This document shows positions 6,227-13,346 of a DNA stretch of 14,507 nt, piece by piece (the stretch's first letter is position 1; each line of letters opens with the position of its first letter). Where the stretch lies: positions 1 through 14,507 of the forward strand of contig DAOWDY010000067.1 in NCBI GenBank assembly GCA_030638785.1, read 5' to 3'. Made by a program: the position numbers and the translations under genes. The notes below the pieces were generated by a model, which did not search any database, had not been told where the DNA came from, and was given only the letters and a program-made list of their open reading frames with translations. This DNA comes from Candidatus Thorarchaeota archaeon (lineage in GTDB: Archaea > Asgardarchaeota > Thorarchaeia > Thorarchaeales > Thorarchaeaceae).

Positions 6227-7488
6227 AGCCAGACCTCCTGCTCACAAAGATTGGACAGCTTGCGACCTTGGCTGCGACTAATGGAAAGCCAAAGACGGGA
6301 GAAGAGATGAGAGAGCTCTCAATCGTTGAGGATGGAGCAGTAGCAATCAAGGAAGGTTTGATTGTTTCTGTGGGTACAACTTCAGATGTTCTCTCACAAG
6401 TTGGGGGAGAATCTGCCATTCCACAAATCGAGCTACCGAATATGATGGCACTTCCTGGATTTGTTGACAGCCACACCCATCTTGCTTTTGGAGGGTCTCG
6501 TGAGAATGACTTTGCAATGAAGCTTGCTGGAAAGACCTACATGGAGATACTAGAGGCAGGAGGAGGAATTCTCAATACTCTACGAGCGACAAGAGCAGCA
6601 ACTAAAGAAACCCTTACAAAAAACGCATTCTCTTTTGCTGAAAGAATGCTGAGTGAGGGAACTACAACTGTTGAAGCAAAGAGTGGATACGGATTGAACA
6701 CCGAGAATGAGCTCAAGATACTTCAGGCAATTGACGATCTACATACTAAACTTCCAATGGGCATAGCATCTACATTTCTAGGAGCTCATGCAGTACCTCC
6801 AGAGTATGAGGGGAAAACAGACGACTTTGTTGAACTTGTTATCAAAGAAATGATACCAGCAGTTGCAGCAGAGAATCTGGCAGAGTTTTGTGACGTGTTC
6901 TGCGAGAAGGGTGTCTTTGATGTGGAACAATCACGGAGAATTTTATTAGCTGCAAAGGATGCAGGAATGAAGATCAAACTTCATGCTGATGAAATAGTTC
7001 AGCTTGGTGGAGCGGAACTTGCTGCCGAGCTGGGAGCAGTATCTGCAGATCATCTCCTTATGACATCAGATGATGGACTTGAAGCCATGTTGAAAGCAGG
7101 AACTATCGCAACTTTATTGCCCGCAACAGCTTTTAGTCTAAATACAGAGTATGCACGAGCCAGACACATGATTGAGATGGGATTGCCTGTTGCACTCGCG
7201 ACAGATTTCAATCCTAATTGCGCAAACGAGTCACTATTCTTTACCATCGCTCTCTCATGCTACAAGATGAAGATGCATCCCAGAGAAGTGATATCAGCTT
7301 TGACTATCAATGCGGCAAATGCACTCAATCGTGCTGATACTGTAGGAAGCATAGAAGTGGGTAAACGAGCTGATATCGTAGTATTAGAATGCCCGAATCC
7401 TGAGTATCTAGCATATAGATTTGGTATTAATCTAGTACACACCGTAATTGCAAATGGTGAAGTGGTACACACCAAATTGGGACCGTGA
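6223..7488 (+). CDS. hutI: Imidazolonepropionase
   Basis: This enzyme hydrolyses 4-imidazolone-5-propanoate to N-formimino-L-glutamate (EC 3.5.2.7), the third step of histidine degradation, in the cytosol. At 421 residues it has the family's usual length. It is an amidohydrolase-fold protein with the metal motif HTH (H84, H86) in GFVDSHTHLAFGGSRENDF, then the AGGGI motif, KSGYGLNTENELK, H189 in FLGAHAVPPEY, H254 in LHADEIVQLGGAELAAELG and D328 in ATDFNPNC. These are the specific imidazolonepropionase signatures rather than general amidohydrolase features. ATG 6223 is the only sensible start. It is divergent from the phosphoribosyltransferase gene and convergent on the DtxR-type regulator, whose stop codon is 1 nt beyond its own. 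It is encoded on the opposite strand from hutH and hutU. Confidence 0.95.
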   Translation: MKPDLLLTKIGQLATLAATNGKPKTGEEMRELSIVEDGAVAIKEGLIVSVGTTSDVLSQVGGESAIPQIELPNMMALPGFVDSHTHLAFGGSRENDFAMKLAGKTYMEILEAGGGILNTLRATRAATKETLTKNAFSFAERMLSEGTTTVEAKSGYGLNTENELKILQAIDDLHTKLPMGIASTFLGAHAVPPEYEGKTDDFVELVIKEMIPAVAAENLAEFCDVFCEKGVFDVEQSRRILLAAKDAGMKIKLHADEIVQLGGAELAAELGAVSADHLLMTSDDGLEAMLKAGTIATLLPATAFSLNTEYARARHMIEMGLPVALATDFNPNCANESLFFTIALSCYKMKMHPREVISALTINAANALNRADTVGSIEVGKRADIVVLECPNPEYLAYRFGINLVHTVIANGEVVHTKLGP

Positions 7489-7489
7489 G

Positions 7490-7915
7490 TCACTGCGATT
7501 GAAATTCAGAGAGAAGCTTGGCCGCTTTCGGATTAGTCTGCACCCATTCTACAAATTCAGTTAGTTTGTCGACTGTTTCAGGACGTACAATATGCTCGAT
7601 CTCACACGCATCATCATTCGCCACGGCTGAGTCTAAGCCAATCATCTCAAAAAACCATCTGAGAGTTTCATGTGTTTTCTCAAGACGTTCAGCGATTTTT
7701 TTGCCTTTTTTGGTGAGTGATACCTCTCTGGTGTAACGTTTGTAGTTTACGAGCTTCAAATCGGGTTCGGATAATTTACGAAGGACATAGGTGACGCTTG
7801 GCGACTTCACGCCTCGTGTTTCTGCAATATCAGTTACACTGGCCACTTTGCCACTACTCTCAATTTCGTATATCGTTTCTAGATATTGTTCCATAGATTT
7901 CGAGAGCTTAACCAA
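7490..7915 (-). CDS. DtxR/MntR-family metal-dependent transcription regulator
   Basis: The 141 residues comprise an N-terminal winged helix (SKSMEQYLETIYEIESSG to SLTKKGKKI) and a short dimerisation domain; the C-terminal SH3-like/FeoA domain is absent. Set against DtxR, the primary metal site keeps Cys, Glu and His (C104, E107, H108 in ACEIEH) but has Gln where DtxR has Met10 and MntR has Asp8. Of the ancillary site only H82 remains, with Arg and Asn at the other positions. The cysteine is the iron-type rather than manganese-type choice. TTG 7915 is preferred: a strong TATA box at 7971-7978 puts the transcript start near 7948, GGTG lies 8 nt before the TTG, and the N-terminus then matches DtxR in length. 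Other starts are TTG 7960 and ATG 7894. It lies between hutI and hutH; its targets are unknown. Confidence 0.82.
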   Translation of the reverse strand: MVKLSKSMEQYLETIYEIESSGKVASVTDIAETRGVKSPSVTYVLRKLSEPDLKLVNYKRYTREVSLTKKGKKIAERLEKTHETLRWFFEMIGLDSAVANDDACEIEHIVRPETVDKLTEFVEWVQTNPKAAKLLSEFQSQ

Positions 7916-7970
7916 TAGAGTGTCACCAACCTGTCTGAAATTCTTAGATGGCTCTAACAATTAGAATGCT

Positions 7971-7978
7971 CTTTTATA
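7971..7978 (-). promoter_or_regulatory. TATA box for the DtxR-family gene
   Basis: The minus strand reads TATAAAAG, close to the archaeal consensus. The predicted transcript start near 7948 excludes the TTG at 7960 as start codon. Confidence 0.55.
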
Positions 7979-8016
7979 CATAAAGCTTGATGCGTGTACA
8001 TGAACCAAGACAAGTA

Positions 8017-9558
8017 TTATTCCTCAAGAAGATTCCCGATTACTTCCTCAGCCCATCCTACAATAACACCAGAATGTATCATATCCCGTAGTTTTGCAAT
8101 GTCCTTATGCAGCACTCTATCCTCCTCAAGCGTATCTACAATCTTCCTAATCTGCTTGCGTACATTCTCAAGCGGTTCAGATGGTTTCATAGGTGCGAGA
8201 AGGTCAACTCCCTGAGTTGCACAGAGGTATTCGATTGCAATCACATTCATTACATTATTCAGTATCGTTCGAGCCTTTCTAGCAGCTATTGTTCCCATAC
8301 TGACATGATCTTCTTGGTCTGCACTTGTTGGTATAGAATCAACACTCGCAGGATGTGCTAACACTTTATTCTCTGATACAAGAGCTGCTGCAGTATATTG
8401 CACAATCATCAGACCAGATTGTAGACCCCCTTCTTTTGTTAGGAAAGGTGGGAGTCCGCTAAGGTCGGGGTTGACGAGTCGATTTGTACGCCTTTCGGAT
8501 ATATTGGCAATTTCAGACAGAGCAATACCGAGGAAATCCATCGCTAAAGCTATTGGCTGTCCATGAAAATTCCCTCCAGATATTACAGTATCACTTTCCG
8601 GAAATACTAGAGGGTTGTCGGTTGCAGAATTAATCTCGGTTTCAAGAATGCTTCTTACATACCTAATGGTATCAAGAGAGGCTCCAAGTACCTGCGGAAT
8701 ACATCTCAAAGAGTAGGCATCCTGGACCTTTCCACACTCAGCATGTGATTGATTGATTTCGCTGTCGGGGAGTAATTTCCGCATAACTTCTGCAATATTA
8801 GATTGACCTTCATGTGGTCGAATCTCATGTATTCGAGGGTCAAAGGCGACTCGTGTTCCTCGCAAGGCTTCAAGACTCATTGCTGCTGCAATTGATGCGT
8901 TCTGTATGAGTATGAAAGCATCATGTATTGTTAGAACACCAATAGAGGTCATTGGTTGTGTTCCATTGATAAGAGCCACACCTTCTTTCGCCTGAAGAGT
9001 CAACGGAGAGATACCAGCTTTCTTCATGGCCGCGGATCCATCCATTCTCTCTCCTTTGAATTGTGCTTCACCTTCACCAATCATCACGAGAACCATATGT
9101 GCCAAAGGAGCAAGGTCACCGCTAGAACCAACGGAGCCCTGTTCAGGTACGACCGGAACGACATCTTCGTTAAGCATTGATAGAAGAGTTTCAACAACCT
9201 CCACTCTTACTCCAGAATACCCCTTGGCGAGAGCATTGGCTCTGAGAAGCATCATACCCCGCACAACATCTATAGGAAATGGATCTCCAACACCAACACT
9301 GTGGCTTCGAATGAGATTCACCTGAAGTACAGCAAGATCATTCTCATTAATTGAAACGTCTGCAAGATCTCCAAAACCAGTATTGACACCGTAGACTGTT
9401 CGCCCCTCTTTGAGTGCTCGTTCAATTACAGCACGACTATCTAGCAGCTTCTTCCGAGCTGATTCATCTAACACTGCCTGAGTTGAATGTCTTGCAACAT
9501 TAACTACCTCTTCGATTGTCAGGCTCTCGCCATCAATTGAAACAACCACGAATATCAC
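8017..9558 (-). CDS. hutH: Histidine ammonia-lyase
   Basis: This enzyme deaminates histidine to trans-urocanate (EC 4.3.1.3). At 513 residues it has the bacterial family's usual length. Active-site elements are the Tyr in YGVNTGFG (Y56), the His in RSHSVGVG (H86), the MIO-forming loop GSVGSSGDLAPLAHM (S145-S146-G147), NGTQPMTS, QDAYSLRC and TSADQEDHVSMG, whose Glu is typical of histidine- rather than phenylalanine/tyrosine-specific members. The MIO triad is Ser-Ser-Gly, not the usual Ala-Ser-Gly; the family signature tolerates this, so activity is expected. GTG 9558 directly follows an in-frame TGA. GTG 9549, which aligns the N-terminus with the Pseudomonas enzyme, is equally possible. It is divergent from the unknown gene at 9712. 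Two overlapping inverted repeats lie in the leader. Confidence 0.95.
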   Translation of the reverse strand: MIFVVVSIDGESLTIEEVVNVARHSTQAVLDESARKKLLDSRAVIERALKEGRTVYGVNTGFGDLADVSINENDLAVLQVNLIRSHSVGVGDPFPIDVVRGMMLLRANALAKGYSGVRVEVVETLLSMLNEDVVPVVPEQGSVGSSGDLAPLAHMVLVMIGEGEAQFKGERMDGSAAMKKAGISPLTLQAKEGVALINGTQPMTSIGVLTIHDAFILIQNASIAAAMSLEALRGTRVAFDPRIHEIRPHEGQSNIAEVMRKLLPDSEINQSHAECGKVQDAYSLRCIPQVLGASLDTIRYVRSILETEINSATDNPLVFPESDTVISGGNFHGQPIALAMDFLGIALSEIANISERRTNRLVNPDLSGLPPFLTKEGGLQSGLMIVQYTAAALVSENKVLAHPASVDSIPTSADQEDHVSMGTIAARKARTILNNVMNVIAIEYLCATQGVDLLAPMKPSEPLENVRKQIRKIVDTLEEDRVLHKDIAKLRDMIHSGVIVGWAEEVIGNLLEE

Positions 9559-9573
9559 TCAGCCAAACAATGA

Positions 9574-9601
9574 TTGACGGACTGATGTCCGTCAAGACAT
9601 C
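9574..9601 (-). promoter_or_regulatory. Two overlapping, mutually exclusive inverted repeats in the hutH leader
   Basis: One repeat has perfect 9-nt arms, TTGACGGAC (9574-9582) and GTCCGTCAA (9587-9595), with a 4-nt loop. The other has perfect 6-nt arms, GATGTC (9584-9589) and GACATC (9596-9601), with a 6-nt loop. They share bases 9587-9589, so only one can form at a time in RNA. They lie 16-43 nt before the hutH GTG, just downstream of the inferred transcript start. They could be a protein operator or an RNA switch. Confidence 0.45.
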
Positions 9602-9627
9602 GACAAACATCTCTGAAGTGTTGCTTT

Positions 9628-9637
9628 AGTAATTATC
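9628..9637 (-). promoter_or_regulatory. TATA-like box for hutH
   Basis: The minus strand reads GATAATTACT, which would start transcription near 9605, immediately ahead of the inverted repeats. Confidence 0.4.
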
Positions 9638-9704
9638 GTTCAATAGGATTAGAATATTCATCACTTGAAACCAGTCTCTTTATGACAGAATAGGAGATTC
9701 TTGG

Positions 9705-9734
9705 ATGCAAGGTGTCAATCTTGGAGAAAATTAA
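9705..9734 (+). other. Possible nine-codon ORF (MQGVNLGEN) overlapping the start of the unknown gene
   Basis: AGGAG (9692-9696) is ideally spaced (8 nt) for ATG 9705, which is not in frame with the 457-residue protein and opens a nine-codon ORF ending at TAA 9732-9734. The main gene starts inside it at GTG 9712. It could be a leader peptide, a remnant, or a sign that the first codons of the gene carry an indel. Confidence 0.25.
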
Positions 9735-11085
9735 CTGGAGATTGTTTCCGGAAGTTGAAAGATTTCTGATAGAAGAAGTTGAGGTTTTTCTTGAAGGAAA
9801 CACAGTCGCATCACACCTGGCAAAGAGGATGCAGGAAGAGGCATCTGTAAGGTTCTTTGATTGGATTGACCATATGATTGTTCCAAAAGTTGATAATATT
9901 GAAGAAACATTGGTTGAACTAAGATACAGAAAGGACACAGAACTCGTATCCCCGGAAATTCCTGAAGATACAATCGTGTATATTCATCCCGAATCGATAT
10001 TCTTCCCTGTTTTGGTTTCAGAAGGAAGTAGGAAAGAGATCGCCATCAAACCCGACGTTCTTGACCACTTTATTCAGATGTACGGGAAAGATTGCAAGAT
10101 TGAGGGGGAAATATACGAAGCCTTTCGTCGAGCAGAAATCCATTCAGAGAAAGGATTTGTTTTGAGCGCTGTTGAAAGAAGAGGGTATGCTGGATTCACA
10201 TCAGATTCTGGATTTGGTGCTGGAGATACTGATGACTATGTCGACACCCAAGATAGTTTCTATGGCAGAATTCGGTACTTTGATAGAGATGATGAGGGAC
10301 TTGAACACACTCTATCAGTGGTTCTTGAGAGAGTATCGCTTCTAGGGAAATCTAGGGCATGCGATGCATTCTTTCGAGCTGAGCGCCGATACTGGGAAAG
10401 CAGAGAGAGAACTGGTCAAATCCAGCGGAATAGACAGGACAGAATGGGTCTTGGTTGGGGTAATCACGACCATCATGCCTATAGATCTTCTAGGGAGAAT
10501 TTTCCAAAGATAATTACCATTCTAGAAGCACTCGGATTCGAAAAGAGAGAACAATTCTTTGCAGGTACTAAGGCGGGTTGGGGCGCTCAGGTTTTGGAAC
10601 ATCCTATTTGTAACATTGTGATTTTTGCTGATGTAGATATATCCGAGGAAGAAAGAGATACGGATTTCACAAAAAAACAGATGGAGACCCTCGACACCCT
10701 TGGAACTGTGGGTATGTGGGTAGGACTTCATGGAGAAAGTATGCTTCAAGCAGGACTACACCATCTAGCTGCAAGAGTGGATTATGAGAGTACAAGAACC
10801 ACACTTCCAGACTATTGTGCTGCAGCTATTAGTCCATTCTCATACTTTGATTTTCTGAAGCAATCATTCACGGAATCTGATCGTAGACCAGTAAACTCTG
10901 AAAGATTGAACTCACTCCTCCAACAAGGTCATGTTTCAGAAGATGGAATGAAGAAGTTTCTTAATCGAGGGGCAATAGGAAGTCATCTTGAAATAATCCA
11001 AAGAGAGCAAGGATTCAAAGGATTCAATCAGGATTCTGTTACTGCAATTATTCATGCAACAGACCCTAGACGCAATAATGAGTGA
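9712..11085 (+). CDS. Unrecognised 457-residue protein inside the hut region, possible VOC-like metalloenzyme
   Basis: I do not recognise this family with certainty. The first 150 residues are acidic and helical (MSILEKINWRLFPEVERFLI onward). Residues 246-310 read like a vicinal-oxygen-chelate (glyoxalase-type) half: GWGNHDHHAYRSS with H252, H254 and H255, a helix, EALGFEKREQFFAG, GWGAQVLEHP with E296, then VIFADVD. A second His/Glu cluster follows at 338-351 (GLHGESMLQAGLHHLAARV: H340, E342, H350, H351). The order of elements and overall length recall the DUF1338 (YdcJ/2-oxoadipate dioxygenase) class, but I see no decisive signature. There is no signal peptide or membrane span. GTG 9712 is the first in-frame start after a TAG at 9691; a TTTATG box at 9680-9685 would allow leaderless translation. 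It is divergent from hutH and convergent with hutU, so a role in histidine metabolism is inferred from location only. Confidence 0.7.
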   Translation: MSILEKINWRLFPEVERFLIEEVEVFLEGNTVASHLAKRMQEEASVRFFDWIDHMIVPKVDNIEETLVELRYRKDTELVSPEIPEDTIVYIHPESIFFPVLVSEGSRKEIAIKPDVLDHFIQMYGKDCKIEGEIYEAFRRAEIHSEKGFVLSAVERRGYAGFTSDSGFGAGDTDDYVDTQDSFYGRIRYFDRDDEGLEHTLSVVLERVSLLGKSRACDAFFRAERRYWESRERTGQIQRNRQDRMGLGWGNHDHHAYRSSRENFPKIITILEALGFEKREQFFAGTKAGWGAQVLEHPICNIVIFADVDISEEERDTDFTKKQMETLDTLGTVGMWVGLHGESMLQAGLHHLAARVDYESTRTTLPDYCAAAISPFSYFDFLKQSFTESDRRPVNSERLNSLLQQGHVSEDGMKKFLNRGAIGSHLEIIQREQGFKGFNQDSVTAIIHATDPRRNNE

Positions 11086-11164
11086 GCGTGTGTTCAACGT
11101 GTCAAACATGCAAGAGATAGGCAGGAACCAGATTGAGGAAATTGTAAACAGAGAAACTCTGTAG
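11078..11164 (+). CDS. Possible 28-residue small protein overlapping the unknown gene's end
   Basis: ATG 11078 overlaps the stop of the preceding gene (ATGAGTGA) and opens MSERVFNVSNMQEIGRNQIE followed by EIVNRETL and a TAG. The composition is protein-like and amphipathic, but there is no ribosome-binding site and the length is short. It may be a translationally coupled small protein, a remnant of a truncated gene, or chance. Otherwise this 98-bp interval between convergent genes holds only the hairpin noted next. Confidence 0.25.
   Translation: MSERVFNVSNMQEIGRNQIEEIVNRETL
11148..11162 (+). terminator. Small hairpin between convergent genes
   Basis: ACAGAG-AAA-CTCTGT forms a perfect 6-bp stem with a 3-nt loop, 63 nt after the stop of the 9712 gene and 22 nt beyond the hutU stop. 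No T-run follows, so a terminator role is uncertain. Confidence 0.25.
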
Positions 11165-11183
11165 TGTTGGATTACTCAGGAAT

Positions 11184-13202
11184 CTAAGATTCAAATACCT
11201 TTTCGACTAACTCCTCTACCAGACCTTTCTTGGGAATATAGGGCAATGTTATCTGCCCAGAATCGCCCATATTACGATTCCACTCAACTACTGTTTCTAC
11301 TGCATGGTCATTTCTTGCCCAGGCACGTCGTGCAACACCGCACATTACATCCCAATCTAGGGCCATTCGGATGATGGTATCCACTCGTTCACTTCCATCT
11401 AGAACGAGACCAAACCCTCCATTGATTGCCTTTCCTGTTCCGACTCCACCTCCGTTGGATAGAACACATAGACTCATGCCTCTTGCTGTGTTTCCAGCCC
11501 AACATTGGTGAGCCATGTCACTTGTGATGTTACTGCCATCATAGATGTTAGCAGTTTCTCTAAATGGAGAGTCTGTACCGCCAGTATCGTGATGGTCGCG
11601 ACCAAGCATTATTGGTCCAACTCTTCCCTCACGCACCATTTTATTGAACTCAATTGCAATATCGACCCTCCCCTGAGCATCTGCATAAAGAATACGAGCC
11701 TGAGACCCAATAACTAAAGCATTCTTCTCAGCATCCCGGATCCAGATGTAGTTGTCCCGGTCTTGTCCTCTACGATTGGGATCTATTCGTGACATTGCCA
11801 TCTGATCTGTTGCAACGAGGTCTTCGTGTTTTCCACTAAGACACACCCATCTGAATGGACCATAGCCATAGTCAAAGCAAATAGGGCCCATAATGTCCTC
11901 CACATAGGAGGGAAAAATGAACCCATCATTGGTATCTTTTCCATTCTTCGCAATTTCTGTGACACCGGCATCAAATACTGCCTTCATGAAACTATTTCCA
12001 TAATCCCAGAAGAAAGTGCCACGGTCAGTCATCTTCTTGATGAGTTCAAACTGCAGACGTAATGATTTATCTACGAGGTCTCTGAACTTGCTCGTGTCGT
12101 TCTTCAGAAGGTCTCGACCCTCTTCAAATGATAATCCCGCAGGAGTGTATCCTCCTCCATATACGACGTGACAGGATGTTTGGTCAGAGGCTAGTTCAAC
12201 CGCGATATTGTTATCGACCGTGTATTGCCAGACATCAACAATATTCCCATAGTATCCAATTGATACGGGTTCACCACTCTTTCGATATTCTTCCACCCAT
12301 TCGAATATCTGTTTCAGGTCGTCTGACCATTTGCTCAACCAACCTTGCTCATTCCGAGTGTCGATTCTACTCTTATCTACCTCTGCGATGATTCCAATGC
12401 CACCAGCAATCTCAATTGCTTTAGCCTGCGCACTGCTCATTCCTCCCAAACCAGATGTAATGAAGAGTTTCCCACTTAGGTCTTCGTCTTGAGGGAGCCC
12501 AAGATATAATCGTCCAGCATTTAGCAAGGTAATGTAGGTTCCATGGACGATTCCCTGAGGCCCTATGTACATGTAGCCTCCAGCTGTCATTTGACCGTAA
12601 TTCACAGATCCAAGTGCAGCTGCACGATGAAAGTCTTCAGGAGTGTCAAACATGCCAACCATTAGACCATTGGTCGAGATGACGCGAGGCGCATCACGTT
12701 TCGTTGGAAACAATCCAACAGGATGACCCGAACTAATAACAAGAGTCTGTTCCTCATCCATTGTTTCCAAGTATTTCTTAATGAGCTGAAATTGCATCCA
12801 GTTCTGACATACTTGTCCAGATTCGCCATACGTGACGAGCTCGTAGGGATAGAGCGCTACTTCGAAGTTGACATTGTTGTCCATCATCAGCTGCATTGCT
12901 CTTCCTTCAAGCGTGCCTTTGTATTCATCAATAGGCTTTGCAACAATGGCTCCAGAAGGACGGTACCGATATCCATAGATTCGTCCACGGGTGGTCAATT
13001 CCTCTAGAAACTCTGGTGCAAGCCGATTATGCAAAGTCGTGGGTATGTATCTGAGAGCATTTTTGATTGCGGTTACTGTTTCAGACGCATTCAGATTGAA
13101 TCCTCTATTTGGTGCTCTGCGATACTGAACGTCAAAAACAGGATTAGGTGGATATTTAGATGACAATTTAATGATCATTGCCTTGGAAACATCATGGTCC
13201 AT
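11184..13202 (-). CDS. hutU: Urocanate hydratase, long (eukaryote-like) form
   Basis: This enzyme hydrates urocanate to 4-imidazolone-5-propanoate (EC 4.2.1.49) using tightly bound NAD+. It is 672 residues long against about 555 for typical bacterial HutU, and matches the animal UROC1 length, with an extra N-terminal segment of about 100 residues. Conserved blocks are MTAGGYMYIGPQGIVHGT (205-222), the dinucleotide-binding SGLGGMSSAQAKAIEIAGG (250-268), ELASDQTSCH (336-345), GPFRWVCLSG with C454, GRDHHDTGGTDSPFRET (534-550), NGGGVGTGKAINGGFGLVLDG and the final WDVMCGVARRAWA. ATG 13202 is used; ATG 13178 is a later alternative. GCATAAATCC at 13241-13250 gives a plausible promoter. It stands alone as a transcription unit, convergent with the unknown gene and divergent from the lectin gene. 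Confidence 0.95.
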   Translation of the reverse strand: MDHDVSKAMIIKLSSKYPPNPVFDVQYRRAPNRGFNLNASETVTAIKNALRYIPTTLHNRLAPEFLEELTTRGRIYGYRYRPSGAIVAKPIDEYKGTLEGRAMQLMMDNNVNFEVALYPYELVTYGESGQVCQNWMQFQLIKKYLETMDEEQTLVISSGHPVGLFPTKRDAPRVISTNGLMVGMFDTPEDFHRAAALGSVNYGQMTAGGYMYIGPQGIVHGTYITLLNAGRLYLGLPQDEDLSGKLFITSGLGGMSSAQAKAIEIAGGIGIIAEVDKSRIDTRNEQGWLSKWSDDLKQIFEWVEEYRKSGEPVSIGYYGNIVDVWQYTVDNNIAVELASDQTSCHVVYGGGYTPAGLSFEEGRDLLKNDTSKFRDLVDKSLRLQFELIKKMTDRGTFFWDYGNSFMKAVFDAGVTEIAKNGKDTNDGFIFPSYVEDIMGPICFDYGYGPFRWVCLSGKHEDLVATDQMAMSRIDPNRRGQDRDNYIWIRDAEKNALVIGSQARILYADAQGRVDIAIEFNKMVREGRVGPIMLGRDHHDTGGTDSPFRETANIYDGSNITSDMAHQCWAGNTARGMSLCVLSNGGGVGTGKAINGGFGLVLDGSERVDTIIRMALDWDVMCGVARRAWARNDHAVETVVEWNRNMGDSGQITLPYIPKKGLVEELVEKVFES

Positions 13203-13240
13203 GATACCACACTCGCTGATATCTAGAGTTTCATCTGTCT

Positions 13241-13250
13241 GGATTTATGC
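13241..13250 (-). promoter_or_regulatory. TATA-like box for hutU
   Basis: The minus strand reads GCATAAATCC about 40 nt before the hutU ATG, giving a short leader from a start near 13218. Confidence 0.35.
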
Positions 13251-13292
13251 ATTCCTGATGATGGTTATACCCAGATTACATCTCAGCTAGTG

Positions 13293-13301
13293 TTTTAATT
13301 A
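13293..13301 (+). promoter_or_regulatory. TATA-like box for the lectin gene
   Basis: TTTTAATTA lies about 50 nt before the ATG. The inferred start near 13324 leaves a leader of about 23 nt containing GAGGAAGG (13332-13339). Confidence 0.45.
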
Positions 13302-13346
13302 CAATTTGCAAGTACAAACCGATTTACCTATGAGGAAGGTTATAAC

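Noticed and set aside
8956..9325. Plus-strand open frames inside hutH
   Set aside because: They are antisense to a well-conserved enzyme gene, with no recognisable protein features and no ribosome-binding site.
12128..12391. Plus-strand 87-codon frame within hutU
   Set aside because: It is antisense to conserved hutU coding sequence and lacks any recognised motif.
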